Assembly (NCBI GenBank): GCA_964393795.1
Contig: CAYMWA010000005.1
Location: 6,203 to 70,202, forward strand
Length of the DNA stretch: 64,000 nucleotides
Source of the DNA: Chryseosolibacter sp964393795
GTDB taxonomy: Bacteria > Bacteroidota > Bacteroidia > Cytophagales > Cyclobacteriaceae
Direction of reading: 5' to 3'
The notes beneath the pieces are model-generated. The model made no database searches. It had not been told where the DNA came from and was given only the letters and a program-made list of their open reading frames with translations. Position numbers and translations under genes: made by a program. Below are positions 25,521-32,735 of the stretch, piece after piece; the first letter of the stretch is position 1, and the number at the start of each line of letters is the position of its first letter.

Positions 25521-27707
25521 ATGATACTACGCATCACAATTGTTGTCATCTTCCTTTTCATGTCGGCCCCGGCATTGTTTGGCCAGCATACTTTCCGTGC
25601 CGTCATCAGTGACCGCGAATCCGGCGACATCTTGCCCGGTGCGGGTGCGGTTGTGCAGGGAACAATGTTGGGGGCGACCGCCGATGAAAACGGCGTCGTG
25701 GAAATTGACGATATTCCTGATGGACGATACAGCCTCGTATTTTCCTTTATTGGCTATGAAAAGCGCGTGATCGAATTTACATTTCCCGACGACGCGGGTG
25801 ATACAATGGAGATACTGCTCGAGGCAGGGCATGAGTCGCTCGAAGCCGTGGTCATTGCTTCCACGCGCAGCAGTCGTACGATCGCGGATATTCCCACCCG
25901 GGTCGAACTGATCGCAGGCGAGGAGTTGGAAGAGAAAGGGAATATGAAGCCCGGCGACATCCGCATGCTGTTGAATGAAAGTACCGGAATTCAAACGCAA
26001 CAGACCTCGGCTACGTCAGCAAATGCCTCTATACGGATTCAGGGACTGGACGGACGGTATACACAAATCCTGAAAGATGGATTTCCCTTGTACGCCGGAT
26101 TCTCGGGCGGTCTCGGCCTGTTGCAGACGCCACCGCTGGACCTCAAACAAGTGGAGGTCATCAAGGGCTCTACATCCACATTATATGGAGGCGGTGCCAT
26201 CGCCGGACTGGTGAACCTTGTCAGTCGCGTACCGACCGAGGAACGGGAACTGAGATTCATGGCGAATGCCACGAGCGCCCTGGGTCTTGACCTGAGTACT
26301 TTCTACAGCGAGAAGTTCGGAAAGGCGGGGGTGACGGTGTTCGCTGCCCGGAATTCCAGTGAGCCTTACGATCCTGCGGACATTGGCCTCACCGCCATTC
26401 CGAAGTTTGAACGGTATACCATTAATCCGCGGCTATACCTCGATTTGACTGACAATACTTCTGTCAACGTCGGGTTTAACTTTATTACCGAGGATCGCAT
26501 TGGCGGGGATATCCGGTTTATTGAGGGGACGGGTGATGGAAGCAATGCATGGTTTGAACAAAACGATTCGCGGAGATTTTCAACCCGATTTTCGTTTCAC
26601 CACCATATCGACGAAAAACGATCGCTGAACGTAAAAAACAGCCTGAGCCACTTTGATCGCATCGTCGAAATTCCCGGCTACCGGTTTGATGGCATTCAAA
26701 ACAGTACCTATACCGAACTGAATTACATTGACAACAAAGAGGAGGTGGAATGGATAGCGGGTCTGAATCTCTGGACGGATAACTTTACCGAACAACGACT
26801 CACCGCTACGCCGCTCAGGGATTACAATCAAACCACCTTCGGAGCTTTTGTTCAGAACAACCTGGTGCTCTCCGATAAGGTCAACCTTGAAACTGGCTTG
26901 CGCGGCGATTATGTTGTTGACTATGGCTTTGTACTTCTGCCGCGGGTGTCGTTGCTCTTTAAGGCGTCGCCCTCCGTCACTACGCGCCTGGGAGGCGGCT
27001 TCGGATACAAGACGCCCACGATTTTCACAGAGGAAAGCGAGCGAATACAATATCAAAACGTCTTACCGGCCTCGCCGGAAACGAATAAGCTTGAACGAAG
27101 TTACGGTGCGAACTGGGATATCAACTACCGAACGGAAGTGCCGGGTGACGTTGGCTTCAGCGTCAACCACCTCTTCTTTTATACGTATCTGAATGACCCG
27201 CTCGTGCTTGAGGCATTGGACGACACGCACTATCAATTTGTTAGCCTCGATGGATTTATGGACAGCAAGGGGATGGAGACCAACGTCAAACTTGAGTACG
27301 GCGATTTCAAACTTTTTATCGGGTATACTTTTACCGACACCAAAATCCACAACGATGGCACGACAGTTCAGAATCCGCTAACCGCGAAGCATCGCCTTAA
27401 CAATGTGCTGATGTACGAAGTTGAAGAGAAGTGGAAGATCGGCCTGGAAGGTTATTATTTTGGCCGCCAGCGATTGAATGATGGCACGTATGGCCGCGAA
27501 TACTGGATATGCGGGTTGATGATGGAAAAGCTTTGGGAGCAGTTTTCCCTGTTCCTCAACTTCGAAAATTTTCTCGATACCCGGCAGACGAGATTTGATC
27601 GTATTTACACCGGGCCGATTTCCAATCCGGTCTTCCGGGATATTTACGCTCCCGTCGACGGGTTTGTAGTGAACGGCGGCGTGAAGTTGTTTCTGAGCCA
27701 CAAATAG
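25521..27707 (+). CDS. TonB-dependent outer-membrane receptor (siderophore/metal type)
   Basis: This receptor of 728 residues has the size of metal or siderophore importers, not of SusC. The signal peptide ends at ALFGQ. A carboxypeptidase-regulatory-like domain spans about 22-100. The TonB-box region is ESLEAVVIASTR, and the plug spans about 110-230 with VEVIKGSTSTLYGGGAIAGLVNLVSR. The barrel ends in VKLFLSHK. The ATG at 25521 is chosen over the TTG at 25512 because it directly starts the signal peptide. It stands alone, 245 bases after the kai operon. The HMA-like protein gene 1.3 kb downstream on the other strand hints at a metal link, which is weak. Confidence 0.92.
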   Translation: MILRITIVVIFLFMSAPALFGQHTFRAVISDRESGDILPGAGAVVQGTMLGATADENGVVEIDDIPDGRYSLVFSFIGYEKRVIEFTFPDDAGDTMEILLEAGHESLEAVVIASTRSSRTIADIPTRVELIAGEELEEKGNMKPGDIRMLLNESTGIQTQQTSATSANASIRIQGLDGRYTQILKDGFPLYAGFSGGLGLLQTPPLDLKQVEVIKGSTSTLYGGGAIAGLVNLVSRVPTEERELRFMANATSALGLDLSTFYSEKFGKAGVTVFAARNSSEPYDPADIGLTAIPKFERYTINPRLYLDLTDNTSVNVGFNFITEDRIGGDIRFIEGTGDGSNAWFEQNDSRRFSTRFSFHHHIDEKRSLNVKNSLSHFDRIVEIPGYRFDGIQNSTYTELNYIDNKEEVEWIAGLNLWTDNFTEQRLTATPLRDYNQTTFGAFVQNNLVLSDKVNLETGLRGDYVVDYGFVLLPRVSLLFKASPSVTTRLGGGFGYKTPTIFTEESERIQYQNVLPASPETNKLERSYGANWDINYRTEVPGDVGFSVNHLFFYTYLNDPLVLEALDDTHYQFVSLDGFMDSKGMETNVKLEYGDFKLFIGYTFTDTKIHNDGTTVQNPLTAKHRLNNVLMYEVEEKWKIGLEGYYFGRQRLNDGTYGREYWICGLMMEKLWEQFSLFLNFENFLDTRQTRFDRIYTGPISNPVFRDIYAPVDGFVVNGGVKLFLSHK

Positions 27708-27719
27708 ATGAATATGTGG

Positions 27720-27912
27720 TGAATGCTACGAATGTGTTGATGCCACGAATTCACGAATGATCACGAATGGGTGATGCCACGAATTCACGAATGATCACGA
27801 ATGGGTTGATGCTATGAATACGCGAATGGTCACGAATGGGTTGATGCTACGAATGCGCGAATGGTCACGAATGTGTTGATGCCGCGAATGCACGAATTAG
27901 TACGAATGCGTG
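27720..27912. repeat. Tandem array of 35-base units (CACGAATG type)
   Basis: Five direct units start at 27739, 27773, 27808, 27843 and 27878, 34 or 35 bases long, each beginning GATGC and containing two or three CGAAT words. A partial unit precedes them from 27720. Units differ by a few substitutions, so they are not identical copies. There are no unique spacers, so this is not a CRISPR array. Confidence 0.9.
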
Positions 27913-27974
27913 TATGCGCATGTTAGTGCAATGGCTATGAAGTACTTCTGGCCGATGGGAGTGTGGCAGGCAAA

Positions 27975-28004
27975 ATTATTCGTGTCAATTCGTGCATTCG
28001 TGGC
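27975..28004. repeat. Inverted copy of the tandem-repeat unit
   Basis: The stretch ending AATTCGTGCATTCGTGGC (27987-28004) is the reverse complement of the last tandem unit (27881-27898) with one mismatch, and the match continues imperfectly to 27975. Array and inverted copy could fold into a long hairpin with a loop of about 75 bases. They fill most of the 316-base gap between the two converging genes, which contains no gene. Confidence 0.8.
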
Positions 28005-28023
28005 CCACTTGCATTCATGGCAC

Positions 28024-28992
28024 TCATTTCGTTTTATAAAAATACCGTTGAATGCCGAATGTCCAGAGCGGCGTAAAGTGTACGTACGAATAGCCGACGA
28101 GTTCGAAGCCGTAGCAAAATTCCACGCGTGTATTGGAGTTGATGATGCGTTGTATTCCGGGATAGATTTCAATGTATGTTCCGGCCTGTAAGGCGCCGGT
28201 TTTCCCGTGGATGTTGGTGCCATCCTGAATTACGGTCGCGGCGTCGTAGGTCTTGCCAATGAGTTCGACATACAGGTTCCAGTTTACCTGCTCGTAGCCT
28301 TCGTATTTCTTCGGAAATGCCCGATACCCAATTGAAAGGTTGTACCGGACTGCACGGCCGTAGTGGAGCGTTGTGGGAAGATCGGGACCGCCCGATACAC
28401 CCGGTTGCATTTCAAAATACGAGTCCGGGTGAATATATCCCGTGGTGAGCGAAGCGGCAAATCTGTTCTTAAGCCAGGTGGCAATGAGTCCGGCCCCGTA
28501 GCCGCCGGTATCGTCCATCAGATTCGGTTCCGCCTCATCGTGCGCGACACTGACGTTGGACCATTCGCCATAGGCGGCGAGACGAAAGTGTCGATTCTGA
28601 TCATCATGGGTGAGGAACCGGTACTTGGCAAAAAGGTGTACACCGTTGAACAGGTAAGGATATCGCACGCCACGCTTGATTGGTTGGGTGTAGTAGTTGG
28701 TCTGGCTGCCGACGTGTACATGATTAATCAGATCGGCGGGGAGCTTTCGATTATGGTGATTTGAGATGGATGCTGTAGCCAGAAGTGACAGCTTTGACGT
28801 GGCGCCATACATGACGCGCAGCGCGTGGAGTCCTCTGTTGGTGCTGTACTCTTTATAGTTTTGCGTAAATGCCCGGACGCCGAAAACACCCTTCGGAACT
28901 GAACTTGCAGACTCATTGAGAATGTACAACTCCTGTCCGGATGATTCGATGACAATGAAAAACAGAAAAAATGAGATGAGGCTTCTAACCAT
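28024..28992 (-). CDS. Predicted outer-membrane beta-barrel protein, unknown function
   Basis: I do not recognise the family. The protein has 322 residues from the ATG at 28992, or 326 from the ATG at 29004. It has a clear signal peptide (MVRSLISFFLFFIVIESSG). The mature part is rich in aromatic, alternating strands (LHALRVMYGATSKLSLLATASIS, FRLAAYGEWSNVS, RVEFCYGFELVGYS) and ends GIQRYFYKTK, all usual for an outer-membrane barrel. The start overlaps the stop of the HMA-like gene, so the two are translationally coupled and probably work together. A transport or metal-tolerance role is possible by association only. Confidence 0.7.
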   Translation of the reverse strand: MVRSLISFFLFFIVIESSGQELYILNESASSVPKGVFGVRAFTQNYKEYSTNRGLHALRVMYGATSKLSLLATASISNHHNRKLPADLINHVHVGSQTNYYTQPIKRGVRYPYLFNGVHLFAKYRFLTHDDQNRHFRLAAYGEWSNVSVAHDEAEPNLMDDTGGYGAGLIATWLKNRFAASLTTGYIHPDSYFEMQPGVSGGPDLPTTLHYGRAVRYNLSIGYRAFPKKYEGYEQVNWNLYVELIGKTYDAATVIQDGTNIHGKTGALQAGTYIEIYPGIQRIINSNTRVEFCYGFELVGYSYVHFTPLWTFGIQRYFYKTK

Positions 28993-29494
28993 GCTGCACA
29001 ACATGAAAAATCTTTTGATCGTGCGGTCCGAGCACAGTGACTTTCTTTTTCCATTGGGCACTTTCCTTCCGGGGAAGAAAATCTTCATCGACGAGTTGCA
29101 GGGTCACAGGGCCGCGGACTTCTTTCGCATAGTCGATCCACAAGAAGCGCTGGCTTTGAAAAACAAATGATCCATCACTGCTCACTTCGATGTCGTCAAA
29201 GCGTATCTGCAACTTGAGAAAACGCACGGAAAAGCCTGCACGCACGACGGCTCGCGCGATCTGGACGGGATCAATCAGTACGCCGGATTTGAAGAATATC
29301 CTCCCTTCCGTGGTCTCAAGGCTCATTACGACATCCTCGACGAAATCCAGCCGCCGCAGACTCATCTCCACACTGCGCGAACAAAGGGAGCAGGTGAGAC
29401 CGTTGATGCCAATGTCCGCCCACTTCAATCCCGCAAAGGCCGGGCTCACGGACAAGATCGTTACAAACAACAATAGCATAAACTTTGCACGCAT
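28985..29494 (-). CDS. Secreted HMA-like (heavy-metal-associated) domain protein
   Basis: This 169-residue protein has a signal peptide ending near AFA (residue 21). The segment DIGINGLTCSLCSRSVEMSLRRLDFVEDV looks like an HMA/MerP-type metal-binding domain. The two cysteines are C35 and C38, spaced CSLC, and followed by the amphipathic helix and the V..V.MSLET strand. The second half, about 80 residues, has no recognised domain. The ATG at 29494 is preferred because it starts the signal peptide directly. A periplasmic copper- or mercury-type metal carrier is a fair guess. The gene overlaps the outer-membrane protein gene downstream. Confidence 0.75.
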   Translation of the reverse strand: MRAKFMLLLFVTILSVSPAFAGLKWADIGINGLTCSLCSRSVEMSLRRLDFVEDVVMSLETTEGRIFFKSGVLIDPVQIARAVVRAGFSVRFLKLQIRFDDIEVSSDGSFVFQSQRFLWIDYAKEVRGPVTLQLVDEDFLPRKESAQWKKKVTVLGPHDQKIFHVVQHG

Positions 29495-29608
29495 ACCTAA
29501 ATAACGATAACGAATGTGCTGAATAGGAATTATGCAAAGGTACCCCAATTTGTCCGAAAAAAGGTGTGATGCCGCCGAGCCGCGCTGGTCAAAAATATCA
29601 AAAAGTTG

Positions 29609-29657
29609 TTGGAATGTTTCACGCCATGTTATATATTTATGTAAATTATATATATAA
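29609..29657 (+). promoter_or_regulatory. Promoter and dyad operator of the PadR gene
   Basis: TTG at 29609-29611 is followed after 20 bases by TATATTTA (29632-29639), close to the Bacteroidota TTG/TAnnTTTG promoter. A perfect 8-bp inverted repeat, TTATATAT at 29629-29636 and ATATATAA at 29650-29657, overlaps the minus-7 box and ends 1 base before the start codon. Autorepression by PadR binding here is plausible. Confidence 0.5.
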
Positions 29658-29658
29658 G

Positions 29659-30021
29659 ATGTCAGGCAGCGAATTTATAAAAGGGACACTCAGAACCATC
29701 ATCCTGAGGCTTCTTGCGCAGAATAAGCAGATGTATGGGTACGAAATCACGCAGCGCGTAGCGCAACTATCGAAGGATGAGATCAAGCTTACCCACGGGG
29801 CTTTGTATCCGATGTTGTATAAGTTGGAAGCTGAAGGGTTGCTCGTCACGACCACCGAAATTGTCGACAATCGCGCGAGGAAGTATTATTCGCTAACCGC
29901 CGAAGGCAAAAAGCTGGCGAAAGTGAAGGTGTCGGAGCTTCAGCGATTTACCGAAATTCTTCGCGTAATACTGACCGACAATGCAAAACCGAACGTGAGT
30001 CTGAAATCACAGCCATGCTGA
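29659..30021 (+). CDS. PadR-family transcriptional regulator
   Basis: This is a winged-helix regulator of 120 residues, short PadR type without the C-terminal Vir domain. The helix-turn-helix and wing lie between residues 10 and 85 (LRTIILRLLAQNKQMYGYEI, THGALYPMLYKLEAEGLL, RKYYSLTAEGKK). The ATG at 29659 gives the usual family N-terminus. An AT-rich dyad covers its promoter. Its end overlaps the following membrane-protein gene by 7 bases; in Bacteroidota such PadR/membrane-protein pairs often form an autoregulated unit. The ligand is unknown. Confidence 0.92.
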   Translation: MSGSEFIKGTLRTIILRLLAQNKQMYGYEITQRVAQLSKDEIKLTHGALYPMLYKLEAEGLLVTTTEIVDNRARKYYSLTAEGKKLAKVKVSELQRFTEILRVILTDNAKPNVSLKSQPC

Positions 30022-31190
30022 CCGATGAGCAAAAGGCGGCGCTACGCGAATTTTTGGAACACCGGGGACTTTCGTTCAAACCCCTGCAGGATGAAATGGT
30101 TGATCACATGGGCTGTGACCTTGAAGACCGAATGGCGACCGGATTGTCTTTTGAAGAGGCCTGGGATGAATCGATCAGGGAAATACCCGCTAATCATTTT
30201 CAACGCATACAACAAGAAGTTATGGAATCAATCAACAAACGCGTCACCTGGTCACAAGGGCTTTCATTTTTGGCACTTGGACTGATCTTCATCAGTGTCC
30301 TGTTCAAAAAGTTGCACCTGCAGTTTGCTGGGGAAGCCTTACTTTTGTCGTTCGGCTTTATGGGTGGGGCCCTTTTAACCGGATCCCTATCGGGAATTCG
30401 TTTAGGTAAAGGAAGGAAAGGAGCTATCCGGCTGCTTGTCATAATTTCCGGAGTAATTCTTTTGCTGGTCGGCTTCGGTTTCAAGTTGTTGCACTTACCG
30501 GAAGCAGATCAGTTCATCGTGCTCGCCGTGGCGGTGCTCATTATTTCTTTGTTGATCAATTCGATCTACGTTTTTCAGCATGCATCAGGCGAAGAGAATC
30601 TCCTTACGTATCTGCATGAAAAATACACGCCGGGCATTGAGCGATTCTTTCTGTTTTTGCTGCTTCCGTTGGTTGTTTATAAGGGAGCGCTCATCCTGAT
30701 GGGGACGAATGATTTTCTGGGAAATATCATGCTGCTCATTGTAATCTTCGGGGCGGGACTTCAATTCATTGCGCTTGCCTGGCGAACCATGGAGAAGGAC
30801 CTTGACAAACGAAGGCCATTGATGCTGATGGCAACGATAGCGTCCTGCCTGTGCCTCGTGCTGCCATTTTTGGGAATGCTTTTACCACAACCGCTTCGCA
30901 TTGTATTGGTTGCATTCTTCAGTCCGATAGCAGGCGGATTGGCTTATGCGATGGAGGAGGCGCCGCGAAAGTGGATTCATGCGGTTCCCGTCGCGCTTGT
31001 TATTGTGGTATTTATGGGGTGGGCGCTGATCAAATTGAATGTGATTCCTTCGGCCTCAAGTTGGATGTTCTTTAATATCCCGATGTTAGTATTACTCGTG
31101 GCTGGTCTCTTTGTATCGAAGAAACACGGCGCTGTCCGCGCTTTTATGTTGGTTTCGGTTGCAGGATATCTGCTGGAGTATATGTCGTAG
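30015..31190 (+). CDS. Polytopic membrane protein coupled to PadR, unknown function
   Basis: The protein has 391 residues. The first 70 or so are soluble and helical (LREFLEHRGLSFKPLQDEMVDHM), resembling the N-terminal prefix domain seen in permeases that are encoded next to PadR regulators. About ten hydrophobic segments follow from residue 80 to the end. There is no ATPase or FtsX-type permease domain that I can recognise. The start overlaps the padR stop, so both are made together. The function is not known; sensing or transport at the inner membrane is inference. Confidence 0.8.
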   Translation: MLTDEQKAALREFLEHRGLSFKPLQDEMVDHMGCDLEDRMATGLSFEEAWDESIREIPANHFQRIQQEVMESINKRVTWSQGLSFLALGLIFISVLFKKLHLQFAGEALLLSFGFMGGALLTGSLSGIRLGKGRKGAIRLLVIISGVILLLVGFGFKLLHLPEADQFIVLAVAVLIISLLINSIYVFQHASGEENLLTYLHEKYTPGIERFFLFLLLPLVVYKGALILMGTNDFLGNIMLLIVIFGAGLQFIALAWRTMEKDLDKRRPLMLMATIASCLCLVLPFLGMLLPQPLRIVLVAFFSPIAGGLAYAMEEAPRKWIHAVPVALVIVVFMGWALIKLNVIPSASSWMFFNIPMLVLLVAGLFVSKKHGAVRAFMLVSVAGYLLEYMS

Positions 31191-31357
31191 GCGCCTCCAG
31201 GAATCACGCCAATCAGAAAATGAAATGTTGTTATCTCTGTCGCCCGGTAAGAGAATCATATCCTGGTGGAGATTCGTGTATCGTCTTAAATAAGTTTACA
31301 GACCTATTTCAGGACTAGACATCTACGAAAACGACAGCCAACATGAATCGTGGGTGC

Positions 31358-31708
31358 CACCATAAGGTCGTCCCTACGGGACTTTGTGGAATCGGCACGA
31401 TGTGGTGGTTCTACCATACGGTCGTCCTATGGGACTTTGCGGAATTGGCACGACCTTATGGTAGCAAGAAGCATAGTCCAACGCGCACCAAGTCCCGTAG
31501 GGACGACCTTATGTAGTCCTACGCCCAACGCCCTGCGCGCTACGCCCTGAACATGCAATGTGCAACCTGCAACCTGACCCGTCTCACTTTTGAGACGGCC
31601 TCGGCGCGTGTTGCATTATGCGCGTTCTACCATATGGCCGTCCCTACGCGACTTGACGTGTGCTGCATCGCGCGGGAGGCTACCATAAGGTCGTCCCGCT
31701 GGGCACTT
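31358..31708. repeat. Five REP-like palindromic repeats (ATAAGGTCGTCCC type)
   Basis: Copies lie at about 31359-31386, 31412-31437, 31488-31514 (inverted), 31628-31654 and 31681-31708. A shorter inverted piece (ACGACCTTATGGTAG) is at 31450-31464. The unit is about 27 bases, starts ACCATAAGGTCG and has an inner hairpin GTCCC-TAC-GGGAC. Copies differ in a few bases and stand in both orientations, as in REP elements scattered between genes. Confidence 0.85.
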
Positions 31709-31924
31709 TGTATTATGTAATGCGCTTATAAGCAATTAATTACGAAAATATCTTTCGGACGATCACCGAGTTGAAAGGATTCAACTTGGTTCTATTTGAA
31801 CTCTCTTGAAGAACGAAGTCAATAGCTAATCTGCCGAAAACGCACCACTTTTCAAAGCCATATGATTACAAAACACACCAATTAAATCTTGACAACTGTC
31901 CGGAATGACCGCTGGTTTGTGGTA

Positions 31925-31956
31925 TTTGCACACAAAACGTTTAAGTTTTATCTTTG
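31925..31956 (+). promoter_or_regulatory. Consensus Bacteroidota promoter of the toxin-antitoxin genes
   Basis: TTTG at 31925-31928 and TATCTTTG at 31949-31956 are separated by 20 bases, a perfect fit to the Bacteroidota primary sigma-factor promoter (TTTG, about 19-21 bases, TAnnTTTG). The predicted start of transcription is about 31963, 14 bases before the antitoxin ATG. Confidence 0.7.
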
Positions 31957-31976
31957 TTACAGACAATTCCAGAACA

Positions 31977-32207
31977 ATGGCGAAACTGACGGTGAACATA
32001 GAGGACAAGGCGGCCGAACGGAAAGTCAGGGAACTCCTTGATCAACTCCGGTTAAATTATTCCATCGATATTGAGAACGTGACTGATGAGTGGTGGGAGG
32101 ACGAACAGTTGGTTCTGGAGTTGGATAGACGTTCGGAGGAATTAAAGACGGGCAGAGACAAGGGCACTTCCTTTTCGGATGTAAAACAGCGACTGCTCTC
32201 AAAATAA
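31977..32207 (+). CDS. Antitoxin of a RelE/ParE-type pair
   Basis: This is a small acidic protein of 76 residues (MAKLTVNIEDKAAERKVRELLDQL...). The N-terminal part is strand-helix like and the C-terminal part is a charged helix likely to wrap the toxin (WWEDEQLVLELDRRSEELKTG, FSDVKQRLL). It precedes a ParE/RelE-type toxin gene by 21 bases and has its own consensus promoter. The ATG at 31977 fits both. The antitoxin family is not one I can name exactly; context makes the assignment. Confidence 0.75.
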   Translation: MAKLTVNIEDKAAERKVRELLDQLRLNYSIDIENVTDEWWEDEQLVLELDRRSEELKTGRDKGTSFSDVKQRLLSK

Positions 32208-32228
32208 AGCAACAAACCACTCAAAACC

Positions 32229-32528
32229 TTGCCGAATACCCTTGTCCTTTCCTCCCTTGCGGAGATGGAGTTAAAGGAGTCCTATGACTGGTATGAAGCC
32301 CAACAGCAGGGTCTTGGCGAAAGGTTTCTTTCCTACGTCGAAGATTCAATTGCCTCCATCTCTAATCATCCAGAATCATATCCGGTAAAAGTGGGCCCCT
32401 ATCGCCAATATGTGGTCGCCGTGTTTCCCTTTGTTATTGTTTATGAGTTCGTCCCCGATAAGAGACTTGTATACATTCTGCATGTATTTCACACGAGTCA
32501 AAAGCCTGACAAAAAGTTAAGGAAGTAA
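32229..32528 (+). CDS. RelE/ParE-family toxin
   Basis: This 99-residue protein has the ParE/RelE fold pattern: a short first strand (LVLSSLAEMELKESYDWYEAQ), a helical pair ending GERFLSYVEDSIASISNHPESY, then strands QYVVAVFPFVIVYEF and LVYILHVFHTSQKP. The TTG start at 32229 is used because the conserved first strand begins there; the next ATG would remove it. It would inhibit either gyrase (ParE) or ribosome-bound mRNA cleavage (RelE); the sequence does not decide. The C-terminal lysines KPDKKLRK are usual. Confidence 0.85.
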   Translation: MPNTLVLSSLAEMELKESYDWYEAQQQGLGERFLSYVEDSIASISNHPESYPVKVGPYRQYVVAVFPFVIVYEFVPDKRLVYILHVFHTSQKPDKKLRK

Positions 32529-32634
32529 GGAGACTACACCTAATTTTCACATAGCATTGTATCAAACTCCACGTGCAGTTGGGTAGATCCGTTATGATCT
32601 AATATTAGTTGCATCTCTGAAAAATAAAGGAAAT

Positions 32635-32648
32635 TTGCCCATGGGCAA
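32635..32648. promoter_or_regulatory. Perfect 14-base palindrome
   Basis: TTGCCCATGGGCAA reads the same on both strands and lies 87 bases before the cytochrome/propeller gene. It looks like a dimeric repressor or activator site. The regulator is unknown. Confidence 0.4.
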
Positions 32649-32735
32649 GGTCAGTTCATTAATTACACATTGTTATTGCCCCTTTTTTTCGCTACCTAAG
32701 CACTGTGATTTTCGCCTTGAATTAATTAAATCCGA

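Larger units (their letters stand above)
31191..31976. other. Long intergenic region with REP-like repeats
   Basis: This 786-base stretch holds no credible gene. From about 31357 to 31708 it carries five copies of a short palindromic repeat, listed separately. The last 240 bases are AT-rich and contain the promoter of the toxin-antitoxin pair. Small open frames in this region are made of repeat sequence. Confidence 0.7.

Noticed and set aside
27739..27912. Possible CRISPR array
   Set aside because: Units follow one another directly with no unique spacers and there are no cas genes.
31350..31550. Small open frame of 66 codons
   Set aside because: It is built from the repeat copies and has no start signal or protein-like composition.
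31358..31708. Possible CRISPR array or integron attC cluster
   Set aside because: Spacing is irregular, copies are in both orientations and vary; they fit REP palindromes.
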